From the IMG/VR virus record IMGVR_UViG_3300020187_000021, positions 1 to 64,000 of that record: DNA of 64,000 nt; one strand, 5' to 3'. Source of the stretch: a virus. The position numbers were made by a program, and so were the translations under genes. The notes beneath the pieces are model-generated. The model worked only from the letters and a program-made list of their open reading frames with translations. It was not told where the DNA came from and ran no database searches. The stretch's first letter is position 1, and each line of letters starts with the position of its first letter. Positions 7,746-16,800 of this stretch are shown here, in pieces.

Positions 7746-8554
7746 GAACTTTGGTCTGTGGCGACATTCATGGAGGCTTAAAAGCTTTAAAACAAGCATT
7801 ACAAAGAGCTTCTTATGATTCAATGAGAGATAAATTAATATTTCTAGGAGATTATGTAGATGGTTGGCCTGAAAGTGCTCAATTAATAGATTATTTAATA
7901 GAGTTGCAAGAGTTTAGCCCTAAAGAAAAACCTATCATATTTATAAGAGGTAATCATGATCAATGGTGTCATGAATGGTTTACTTATGGAATAGCTCAAG
8001 AAATGTGGTTAAAGCAAGGAGGACAATCTACTAAAGATTCTTATTTAGAGACTTGTTATTTACATAAAGATTCTCATAAAAACTTTTTTAAACACTTAGT
8101 TAACTACTATGTAGATGAAGAAAATAGAGGTTTTGTTCACGGAGGTTTTAAATCTAAAAAAGGTTTAGGACATGCTGCTCATGAGTCTGATTATTATTGG
8201 GACAGAGATATGTGGGAATTAGCTATTGCTTTAAATGGTAACATACCAGATAAATCAGATCAGTATTATAGACCTAATCCATATAGAATGTATAAGCACA
8301 AAGAAATATTTATTGGTCATAGTACTACTATGATGCATAAAATAAAGCCTAAGTACAAAGAATATAAAGATCCAAATCAGCCTAAAAATGGAGGTATTAT
8401 AGTACCTATGAATAGGTGTAATGTTTGGAATCTAGATACTGGCGGAGGCTGGGGAGGCAAATTAAGTATAATGGATATAGATACAAAAGAATATTGGCAA
8501 AGTGATTTTGTTAAAGATTTGTATCCAGATTATAAAGAAAGACAATATGAATAA
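7733..8554 (+). CDS. calcineurin-like metallophosphatase (lambda protein phosphatase type)
   Basis: The protein (273 aa) has the ordered metal-binding motifs of PPP-type phosphoesterases: GDIHGG (residues 10-15), GDYVDGW (39-45), GNHD (73-76), VHGG in the middle and GHS in the C-terminal part. The arrangement resembles bacteriophage lambda phosphatase and bacterial PrpA/PrpB proteins, which dephosphorylate Ser/Thr/His phosphoproteins or small phosphoesters. All catalytic Asp, His and Asn residues are present, so it is probably active; the substrate cannot be told. It overlaps the small gene before it (13 bases) and the membrane protein gene after it (8 bases). A second, different phosphoesterase lies at 36621-37538. 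Confidence 0.88.
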   Translation: MGSIRTLVCGDIHGGLKALKQALQRASYDSMRDKLIFLGDYVDGWPESAQLIDYLIELQEFSPKEKPIIFIRGNHDQWCHEWFTYGIAQEMWLKQGGQSTKDSYLETCYLHKDSHKNFFKHLVNYYVDEENRGFVHGGFKSKKGLGHAAHESDYYWDRDMWELAIALNGNIPDKSDQYYRPNPYRMYKHKEIFIGHSTTMMHKIKPKYKEYKDPNQPKNGGIIVPMNRCNVWNLDTGGGWGGKLSIMDIDTKEYWQSDFVKDLYPDYKERQYE

Positions 8555-8822
8555 ATTTATGAAATGGCTCAATGGAGAGGATTATGTAGATAGTTTTTTA
8601 AGACATCAAGCTTCTAAAGAAAGAAAAATGGTAATAATTTTCATAACATTTGGAATATTAATGGTTCTGTTTTTTTCTTGTAATAGTCAGAAAAATTATC
8701 ACATAGATAAACAAGAAGAACTTTATAAGAATAGGAAAAAGCAAAAAGCTCTTAAGAATAAAGGGTATCCTAGCAAATCAAGAAAACAATCTCCTAAATA
8801 TAGGGATAAAAACGCAATATGA
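8547..8822 (+). CDS. small membrane-anchored protein with possible internal lipoprotein start
   Basis: From the ATG at 8547 the protein has 91 residues: about 27 soluble residues, one hydrophobic segment (VIIFITFGILMVLFFSC) and a Lys/Gln-rich basic tail. The in-frame ATG at 8628 would give a 64-residue product starting MVIIFITFGILMVLFFSCN, which looks like a Bacteroidota lipoprotein signal with Cys as acylation site. The longer form could be an inner-membrane protein. The gene overlaps the phosphatase gene by 8 bases and the next gene by an ATGA junction. An upstream ATG at 8502 is possible but lies deep inside the phosphatase gene. A spanin-like or envelope role is conceivable but not shown. 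Confidence 0.65.
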   Translation: MNKFMKWLNGEDYVDSFLRHQASKERKMVIIFITFGILMVLFFSCNSQKNYHIDKQEELYKNRKKQKALKNKGYPSKSRKQSPKYRDKNAI

Positions 8823-9109
8823 TTTTAGAATATTCAATAATAGTATTTTTTACACAATTAGTATTTATAGGAACAAGAACTTGGAATGTTAAAGCTATTG
8901 CAGCTCATAATATTCCTCAAGTTCTATTAAGCGGTGCAATAGTGCACTTAAGTTGGCTTGTGGGCATTGCTATAAGCAGTATCTCCATGTACGAGATTAT
9001 TAACGACTTTAAATGGGAAAATTTAATTATTGTAGCATTTTCTTTAACAGGAGGATTATTCGGTAGCTATTTAGCTCTTATTGAAAAATGGAGTAGTAGA
9101 AAAATTTAA
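8819..9109 (+). CDS. small integral membrane protein, three predicted helices
   Basis: A 96-residue hydrophobic protein. Membrane segments are visible at about residues 4-20, 33-57 and 66-87, and it ends in a basic tail (EKWSSRKI), so the C-terminus is probably cytoplasmic. The loop FIGTRTWNVKAIAAHN between the first two helices is polar. It is coupled to the previous gene by ATGA and precedes the next ATG by one base. It resembles small phage membrane proteins of unknown role. It is not an obvious holin because the recognisable lysis genes are elsewhere on the other strand. Confidence 0.75.
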   Translation: MILEYSIIVFFTQLVFIGTRTWNVKAIAAHNIPQVLLSGAIVHLSWLVGIAISSISMYEIINDFKWENLIIVAFSLTGGLFGSYLALIEKWSSRKI

Positions 9110-9110
9110 A

Positions 9111-9668
9111 ATGAAAGGAAAAAAAACAAATAGAATAAAGAATAATAAGCTTATAGCTGAGTTCATGGGATATGAATATCATCCTTTTAATGAATGTAAT
9201 AAGTCTATACCTGATTATGATCCTCCTGGATGGAGACATAAAGCATTTAAGCACTTGAAAATAGGTGGTTATTTATGTAGGACACATAAAGCTCTTAGAT
9301 ATTATAAAGATTGGAATTGGCTTATGCCAGTAGTTGAGAAGATTAATAATACAGGAAGATTTGAAGTCGTAATAATGTATGGACATTGCCACATAACTGA
9401 TGGAGAAGATGAACTAACTTTATCTGTACAAGGAAAAAATACTATGGAAGCTGTTTATAAAGCAGTAATAGAATTTATTAAATGGTACAACAACAATAGA
9501 GAATGTTTTAATTGCGAAGGTACTGGAGAAGTATACTTTTCTTGTTGTGGAGATGATATAAGACACCAATTACCTGAGAATGATTTATGCCCTACATGTA
9601 AAGAACATTGTGGAGATGAACCTGAAAAATGTGAAGAATGTAATGGGACAGGAAAAGAAAACTTATAA
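9111..9668 (+). CDS. ABA-sandwich-like phage protein with C-terminal zinc-finger motifs
   Basis: The 185-residue protein appears to have two parts. Residues about 10-140 include NKLIAEFMGYEYHPF, WNWLMPVVEKI and AVYKAVIEFIKWYNNN, a pattern seen in phage proteins of the ABA-sandwich type common in Bacteroidota phages. The last 45 residues hold CFNCEGTGE, CC, CPTCKEHC and CEECNGTGK: paired CxxC motifs of which two match the CxxCxGxG pattern of the DnaJ zinc domain, so at least one structural zinc is likely. The ATG at 9111 is preferred over the one at 9081 because it follows the upstream stop by one base. It is the last + strand gene before a bidirectional terminator. Function unknown; nucleic-acid or protein binding is inferred from the zinc motifs. 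Confidence 0.78.
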   Translation: MKGKKTNRIKNNKLIAEFMGYEYHPFNECNKSIPDYDPPGWRHKAFKHLKIGGYLCRTHKALRYYKDWNWLMPVVEKINNTGRFEVVIMYGHCHITDGEDELTLSVQGKNTMEAVYKAVIEFIKWYNNNRECFNCEGTGEVYFSCCGDDIRHQLPENDLCPTCKEHCGDEPEKCEECNGTGKENL

Positions 9669-9700
9669 AAGAGTAGGGAATAAATCCCTCTCTTTTTTTT
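9669..9700. terminator. bidirectional terminator between convergent operons
   Basis: The hairpin AAGAG(T)AGGGA - ATAAA - TCCCTCTCTT is followed by a T-run on the + strand and preceded by an A-run whose complement gives CTCTTTTATA on the - strand. It starts immediately after the + strand stop (9668) and ends 7 bases before the - strand stop (9708). It marks the single strand switch of the window. Confidence 0.85.
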
Positions 9701-9707
9701 AGACTTT

Positions 9708-12700
9708 CTAATGAGTGTTGTATATATAACTTAAACTTTCTCTAATATTTTCATGTCTGTTAAGCTGTCTAATAATAGGAACTAAATCCTCTACATCTTT
9801 AACTAGTTTATACTCTCCTTTTCTTCTTCCTGTTTTGTACAATTCTGTAGGATCTGAAAGTTGTCCTAGAAAGTGAATACTTTTTTCTATCATGCTTATA
9901 GAGGCTGCTGGAGATCTCATAATAGTTAAAAATTCTGCAGGGTTCCAATAAAATCCTATTTCAGAAGCTGTTCTTTTTACTAAATATGCTGCACTAAATA
10001 TAGAATTTTTAGTATCTTCATCTGGTTCATCATCTCCTAAAGCCATTAACAAAGATGCAGAAATAAATGATATTCCGTATAACGCTAACTCAGAAGTTAT
10101 TTTTCTAATGTTAGCTTTTTCAGCATCTGTTAACTGTTGCCAATTAGTAGACAGTAAGCTTAACTTAAATTCTTTACCTGCTTTAGTTAGATCAGATATA
10201 AATCTTACGGCTGTAGTATAGTATCCTTCTTCAAATTGTTGAAGGTCTTCTGACCAATATCTATCTATATCTCTTAATTCATCAATACTTTTTCTAGAAG
10301 TATTAATACCTCTCCATCTTCTTTTCATACCTCTTAGTAACCATTTTCTTAATTGGTATACTAATTTACCAACAGCATATCTTTGAAGTATAGATTGCAT
10401 TTGTGGATCATATTGACCATGTAAATCTGCAGATAATTTTTTAATAAGATTACTTACTCTTACTTCTGAAAATTTAGATGCTCCTTGACCTTTTCTATAG
10501 ATAAATCCTAATGAAGGATGAGGTTCTATGTGACCGTCTTTAGCAGTGTACATTTGATCTAAGGTCGCAGCTTCTGCTTCAGTTTTTACTACTTTTCCTT
10601 CAGCATTAATCCATTCTTTGTTTTTATTCATAGCTTTAATAGACTTCATTACTGAATACATTAAAGTAGACTGTATATAATATTCTCCAACATGACTGGT
10701 AGAATATAACATGTCCTTAGTCATTAACGCTTTAAATCTATTATCCTGTGCAAATTTTGTAGACAATGCTCCGAAGTCTCCAGAGACATTATAAAGCTCC
10801 ATTAAAAGGTTTGTTTTAGACGTTTTAAGAGGCTTTCCTATGTCTTTTACCCAAGATTGACTGTCTGCCCAAAATTCTTTTTCAGCACCTCTTAATTGCT
10901 CTCTATTAAATACATTTCCTCCAACGCCTTCTATGAAGTTTTGCACCTTACCTTGAAATATGTTTACTCCGCCAGCAAAATAGTTCATTGCTAACATAGT
11001 TTGACTAGTCCATGAACCTACAGCACTAACTACTTTATTACCGTCTATCTTCATTCCCATAAAGTTTGCAGACATTTTCATATCTATAGTAGATTCTCCG
11101 TATAATCTATCTTCTAATATAGACTTTAATACCTTATATTCATTAGACTCTTTATCTTGAAGTTTCAATAATTCTGTCTTATTTAATTTATTTATTAAAT
11201 ATTTTTTAGTAAGACCTTCAGTTTTTAAAACTTCTTTATTTTTAGTAACTTCTTTGATTAACTCTAAAGTAGGAACAGTTAAACTTTTTTGCTTATAATT
11301 CTCTGCCATGTGGGCATTCATTACAGCTAATGTACCTAAATCAAAAGATTGTTGAGAAACATCTAAGTTACCTCTAAAAAATACAGGAACACCGTGTCTT
11401 TCACTTCCAGTTTCTGTAGATATAGTCTCTTCATATCCTAATTTGCTTAATGATTTAGCATTGTCAGAATTAGTTTCATCTACAAACTCATTTCTTTCTT
11501 GATCATCTGCCTGCTTAGTAAGACTATCTTTAATCCAAGAAGGAACCATTCCTTTTTTATCTTCATAAACTCTTTCTAATTGACTTTTACTTATAGTAGG
11601 AAGACTATACCAAGAAGGTTCAAACTTATGAGGAGACTTTGCTAATTTTGCAAAATCTGGTAATTTTCTATCTGCTTCATCTATAGAAGCTTTAATAACA
11701 TCTAAAAACTTTTTTTCAGATTCTGATAACTTTTTAAAGTTAGGATCTTTCCATTTATTCATAGGAAAATAAAATCCATCAGGACTTTTAGTTACATTTT
11801 TAGTTCTCCATGATTTTAAGTCTTTAAGTGCAGCTTTAGCTTCTGGAGAGTTTTTTCCAGATTCAGCTACAGCTTTTCCGTAAGCTCTATTTAATTTAGA
11901 AAGAGTTTCATAAAATTCATATTTATATTCTCCTACAAGTTTTCCATTTTTTGTTCCATCTGCATTTTTTCCTAATAAAGCATCATACTTCTTACTTACA
12001 TTTCCTTCAGGATGGTCTTTTTCATATTCAATAAAAGCTTCAGCTATATGTCTTCTATGATCTAAAGTATATCTTCTAGTATTTAAATCAGCTCTGTTTA
12101 AAATATTAACTACTCCTTGAATAGTAGTAGAGTTTAATGAGCCTGGATCCAATATTAAAGATTCTAGGCTATTTAAATCACTTTCAGATATATTAACCAA
12201 TCTTTCAAAGAAATTATAAGAATAGTCTTTAATTTCTTCTTCTGCAGCTTCCATTTTTTCAGCTATATACTTTATTTTTTGATTTCCTTTTAGTCCTTGA
12301 CTATTAGCTTCTCTTTCAAATTTTTCTTTAAACTTACCTTCAGCTAAAGTAGATTCTTTAGATAGTGCAGCTATTACAGATTCTTTAACTAATTCTTCTC
12401 TTTTAGCTAAAACATCTTTTCTTTTATGCTCTATTTCTCTAAGTTCTTTTATACTTTCTTCTTTAAGTTCTGCAGTTAAATGTTCAGATAAAGGTTCTTT
12501 TTGAAGTTTTTCTACTATTATATCTATTAAATCATAAGCTCCTAAAAATTCTTGAACATCCATTAAAAGTTTATCATTTATAGTTCCTTCTTCGATAGCA
12601 GTCTTCATTTTATTTTCTACATCTACACTTTGTTTAAGTACTCGTTGACTAAATAGCATTAAAGCTTTTAAAGTATCTGTTTTTTGATACTTAACAAGTT

Positions 12701-13880
12701 CTTTTCTAAGATCTTTTAGGTTTTTTCTAAATGTTTCTTTTTTCTTAAGAGTATGTCGGTTAAGTGTTTTATCTATTTTTTTGATAGCTGCTGCTGCAAC
12801 ATCTTCTAAAGTTATTATTCTATCTTCTAAGTTATCTACTATTTTTTTAGCTCTTTTATTAGATTCACTTTCTTCAGTCTCTTTTTTAGCTTCTTTAGTA
12901 GTAGCATATAAAGTCACTGAAGTTTGTAATTGATTATTTGAATTGTAGTTATATGAGAAATTATATTTTTCTACTTGGTTTAATATAGCTTCAACAGCAT
13001 TTCCGTAAACATTTGAAGAATCTGTTCCTCCAAATAGAGAAGTTACAAAGTTTATAAACCTATCCCAAACATTAAATTTTATACCTTTTACTGCAGTTTG
13101 GAACTTCTTATTAGTCATTACTTCGCTGACAAATTCATGAACATTTACTCCAGCTTCAGAAGCTTCTTCTCCAAATACTCTAAAAAATTCTTCTTTCTGT
13201 TCTTTAGAAAAATATTTATTTACAGTATTATATAAAGAAGTCATTTGAAATTTAAATGCTTCTTCTCTTTTGTTTTTAGGATTAAACAATGCATTTGCAG
13301 TATATTTATGCACCATTTCATGCATAAAAGTACTAGAGAACATGTCTATACCATTATCATATAACATATTAGAATTAAGGTGCACAGTATCTGTATCTGG
13401 ATCAAATGCCATATATTGTCCATCTTCTAGTTCTTCTATTATTACATTATCGCTACCTTCGACTTTATTCAACATCATATATGCTAACTTTTCCATTAAA
13501 GGATCTTTTAGCTTAGGATGTAACTTTGATAAAATTTCTCTACTGTTGAGATTTTTTTTAGACTTTCCTAAAATAGAATCAATATCAGCAACATTTTGTT
13601 TAGAAACTTCTCCATAAGAATCTTTATTCTTTGTTACAGTTTCAGATTTAGTTAGTTTATTGGTATAACCTCTGGATGTAAGATTTTTTCCTAAATCAAA
13701 ATGCTCTCCTATTGAATTTTCTATTCTTAAATTAGCGTCTACAAAAGGATAAACTTCAGAGCCATACCAATCCTTAAATGAATTTTCAGTTAGCATTTCA
13801 TTAGCTAAGTATGCAGCATCTTCTCCATACTCTTCTTTAATTTCTTTTAAAGGACTTATATTTAAATTTGGACAACTCAT
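9708..13880 (-). CDS. giant virion cargo protein with HExxH metallopeptidase motif, 1390 aa
   Basis: This is one of the giant proteins that follow the tail genes in crAss-like phages and are thought to be packaged and ejected. Near the N-terminus it has the short signature FKDWYG (about residues 36-41), shared with the neighbouring polymerase. A zinc-peptidase motif HEMVH spans residues 187-191, preceded by hydrophobic and Thr/Ser residues, with a later HEFVSEVM (248-255) that could supply the third, glutamate ligand as in gluzincins. Residues about 340-560 are long charged helices with coiled-coil character. The C-terminal 200 residues contain hydrophobic helices (ISFISASLLMALGD) and FYWNPAEFLTIMRSPAAS, resembling C-termini of crAss-like giant proteins. 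It is the last gene of the - strand operon. Peptidase activity is inferred from the motif only; virion location is inferred from gene order. Confidence 0.82.
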   Translation of the reverse strand: MSCPNLNISPLKEIKEEYGEDAAYLANEMLTENSFKDWYGSEVYPFVDANLRIENSIGEHFDLGKNLTSRGYTNKLTKSETVTKNKDSYGEVSKQNVADIDSILGKSKKNLNSREILSKLHPKLKDPLMEKLAYMMLNKVEGSDNVIIEELEDGQYMAFDPDTDTVHLNSNMLYDNGIDMFSSTFMHEMVHKYTANALFNPKNKREEAFKFQMTSLYNTVNKYFSKEQKEEFFRVFGEEASEAGVNVHEFVSEVMTNKKFQTAVKGIKFNVWDRFINFVTSLFGGTDSSNVYGNAVEAILNQVEKYNFSYNYNSNNQLQTSVTLYATTKEAKKETEESESNKRAKKIVDNLEDRIITLEDVAAAAIKKIDKTLNRHTLKKKETFRKNLKDLRKELVKYQKTDTLKALMLFSQRVLKQSVDVENKMKTAIEEGTINDKLLMDVQEFLGAYDLIDIIVEKLQKEPLSEHLTAELKEESIKELREIEHKRKDVLAKREELVKESVIAALSKESTLAEGKFKEKFEREANSQGLKGNQKIKYIAEKMEAAEEEIKDYSYNFFERLVNISESDLNSLESLILDPGSLNSTTIQGVVNILNRADLNTRRYTLDHRRHIAEAFIEYEKDHPEGNVSKKYDALLGKNADGTKNGKLVGEYKYEFYETLSKLNRAYGKAVAESGKNSPEAKAALKDLKSWRTKNVTKSPDGFYFPMNKWKDPNFKKLSESEKKFLDVIKASIDEADRKLPDFAKLAKSPHKFEPSWYSLPTISKSQLERVYEDKKGMVPSWIKDSLTKQADDQERNEFVDETNSDNAKSLSKLGYEETISTETGSERHGVPVFFRGNLDVSQQSFDLGTLAVMNAHMAENYKQKSLTVPTLELIKEVTKNKEVLKTEGLTKKYLINKLNKTELLKLQDKESNEYKVLKSILEDRLYGESTIDMKMSANFMGMKIDGNKVVSAVGSWTSQTMLAMNYFAGGVNIFQGKVQNFIEGVGGNVFNREQLRGAEKEFWADSQSWVKDIGKPLKTSKTNLLMELYNVSGDFGALSTKFAQDNRFKALMTKDMLYSTSHVGEYYIQSTLMYSVMKSIKAMNKNKEWINAEGKVVKTEAEAATLDQMYTAKDGHIEPHPSLGFIYRKGQGASKFSEVRVSNLIKKLSADLHGQYDPQMQSILQRYAVGKLVYQLRKWLLRGMKRRWRGINTSRKSIDELRDIDRYWSEDLQQFEEGYYTTAVRFISDLTKAGKEFKLSLLSTNWQQLTDAEKANIRKITSELALYGISFISASLLMALGDDEPDEDTKNSIFSAAYLVKRTASEIGFYWNPAEFLTIMRSPAASISMIEKSIHFLGQLSDPTELYKTGRRKGEYKLVKDVEDLVPIIRQLNRHENIRESLSYIYNTH

Positions 13881-13881
13881 A

Positions 13882-16800
13882 TTATTTACAATTTTTCTTT
13901 CTAGCTTCTGCTTTATTTAACATTTCTTGATGATCTATTACAAATGGTTCTACTACACTCATTTCAGGTACTACTGTTTTTGGAGGAGTAACTATATTAT
14001 ATACAAATCTAAGATTTTTTCTAAATTCATTATAAACTTTCGACTCTTTAATTGCAATATTTTCTGGGAATATAGAATTTTTAGAATCACTTCCATATTC
14101 CACTATAGTTTTACCTTTTTTAGAGTACCCTAATTTGTTAGTTCTAACATATACTGCGTGCTCAGTCTTTTTCTCGTTATCATTTTCAACTGTGCCTGCT
14201 AATCTATAAAGATAATCTGTAGAACCTATTTTTCTAGTTACAAATCTAGGCCATTGATCATTTTTTTTATATTTACCTACAAATTCAGGTATAGTAAATA
14301 TAATATCAGTTCCATGACCTGCATTGTTAGCAGATATGTTTTTTGGAAGTTTTTTAGGGACATGTTTAGATACTGAAGGAACTATAGTATTATCTGCCCA
14401 CATATGCTTATAAACTTGAACTTTTAAATCTTCTAACACTTCGTCGTTATTTAAAATGTTTTTCCAAGCTTTCATTCTATCGTTAATACCATTTCCAAAT
14501 ATCCATTCATTAGGTATATGTTCAAATATACTTCCTATACCTTTCTTAAACCCTGAAGAATAGTAAGAATATCTAACTAGTTTTTCAGCAAAAGGTCTTA
14601 ATTCAGGATCTTCTAATAGTTCTAACCAACCTTTATAAAGCAAATCTTTAAAATATTTAGGTTGATTCTTAGTATTAGATATAGTAACATAAGAATATCC
14701 ATCTTTTTTATGACCTTTTTTTATTTGAAGGTGTTTAATTAAAGGATTATTTTTATATCTTTTATGCTCTTTCAATCTAGATACATTATTAGCTACTGAG
14801 TTTTTTCCTCTAAACATGGGAATAATAGACTCATCTTGCATTTGTAGATCTGTTTGAGAATAAAGATAAGCAAATATTTCTTTTTCTAATTTTTTACCTA
14901 AATCTCTATTAGTCAATACTCCTTGACCTAGTTCTATTGAAAACTCATTTAAAATTCTTCTAAAGCCTATAGAATCAGTTATAAACATGTTATTAGTAAT
15001 AAGGTTAGCTAACCCTACAGAATTATCATAAAAGGTTCCTAAAGCAGTATTTTTTCCGTTCATTTTAAACTTATTAGAAAAGTTTGTTAAACGAGAATCA
15101 TTTAGTACTTGTTCTTTCGTGTTTTCTATAATTTGTTTACTAATAAGATCATAGCCTGCTCCATTAACATCATTTTTAGAAGCTATTACAGAATCTCTTA
15201 AAGATTTAGATATATTTTTCCAACCTTCAAACATTGTTAATACGTCTAACTGATATCTAGGATCAGCAGAATTTGGACTTTTTGCTGTATCTTTTAAATA
15301 CTCTAATGGACTTACATCTTTAAAAGTACTTGATATCTTATTATAAGACTCTTTATGTTCATAATCTTTTCCTACTTTTTCTTCCCATTTTTTCTTAATT
15401 ACTTCTAAAGCAGATAAATATCCTCCTTGAGGTCCTTTTTGCTTAAGAGCCATTCTACCTTTACCGTTAAAGGTTTCATTTACTAAATCTTTAAGAATAG
15501 GTTGAGCTATAAAAGCATTTACCCATTGATAATCAACTCCAGCTCTAAGTAACATGAATACTGTATTAGCAGTAAAAGTATTATGATTACCTTGTACTAC
15601 ATAAGGATCTTTAGCAATATCTACATAAGCGTTCAAAAAAGCTGACATTACTACTGTAATATCTTTAGGGTCTCTTCCTGGAACTTTTTCACTTTTAACT
15701 TGATTAAAAACTGTATGACCTTTTTCATCAGTTAGTCCTACTCCTAAATATTCGTTTAATTTAAAGTCTGCTATTTGAGTAAGAGCATGATCTGTCAATT
15801 GATTAGCTGTTTGACCAACACCTGCTTTACCTGACATTAAATCTATTTTAAGTTCTAATTGTTTTATAGAATCAAATAAATCTAAATCTGATTTTCCTTC
15901 ATTAGGAAGTAAGCTTTTGATATCATCTTTCATAAATTCAGCATCTATAGAAGACATTAAAGCAGCATAAGTTTTTGGGTCAGTTAATACTTTATCATAT
16001 AAAGTTATAAGCTTGTTTTGTAAAGCTTGTTTAGAGTTCTTATCTATTGTAATATCTTCTGAGTCTTCAGATTTTTCTTCGTTTAAAGATTCATCATATT
16101 CTACTCTTTTGACTACTCCATTTACTAATTCTATATGAGGAATCATCATGTACATTTTATCAATGTCATAATCAGAACCTGTTTTAGCAGTGATTTCTCC
16201 ATAAGCTACTACCATATCTCCCATTTCTGGAGGTAATATTCCTGCAACTTCTAAAGCGTCATTAGAAGACATTCCTTGGTTAGGAATACGATAACCTATA
16301 AGCTTAAGAGCTTCAGGGTCTATTGCAGCATTAAGATCTTCTAAAGACATATTTCTATAATTAGGAATATGCTTAACTATCTGATTATGAGGAATTAGTA
16401 CTTGTCCTCTACTTATAGAACCATCTTTATTTTTTAAAGGCGGTTTTAATTCAGATTTTTCAACTAACCATTTTACACCAGCATAATCTGCTAGTTTTTC
16501 AGTTATTCCAAAAGGGGCCATTTGTATAAAAGAACCTCCATTAGTAGCTATATCAATAACTCTTTTGTTAATATGAGAGAATAATATGTTTTGAATTTTA
16601 TCTCTATGTTGAAATAGTGCATCATACTGAACACCTCTTTCTATAGCTTTGATTAAATTATCGGCTCCGCCTTTTTCTTTAAGTTCTTTAATTATAACTT
16701 CATCTAATATACTTCTATCTACATTTCCGTCTTTATCTACTTTAAAGTTTTCGAGAACTTCTTCAACACCTCTATTAGAAAGTTCTGCGATAGTCTTATT

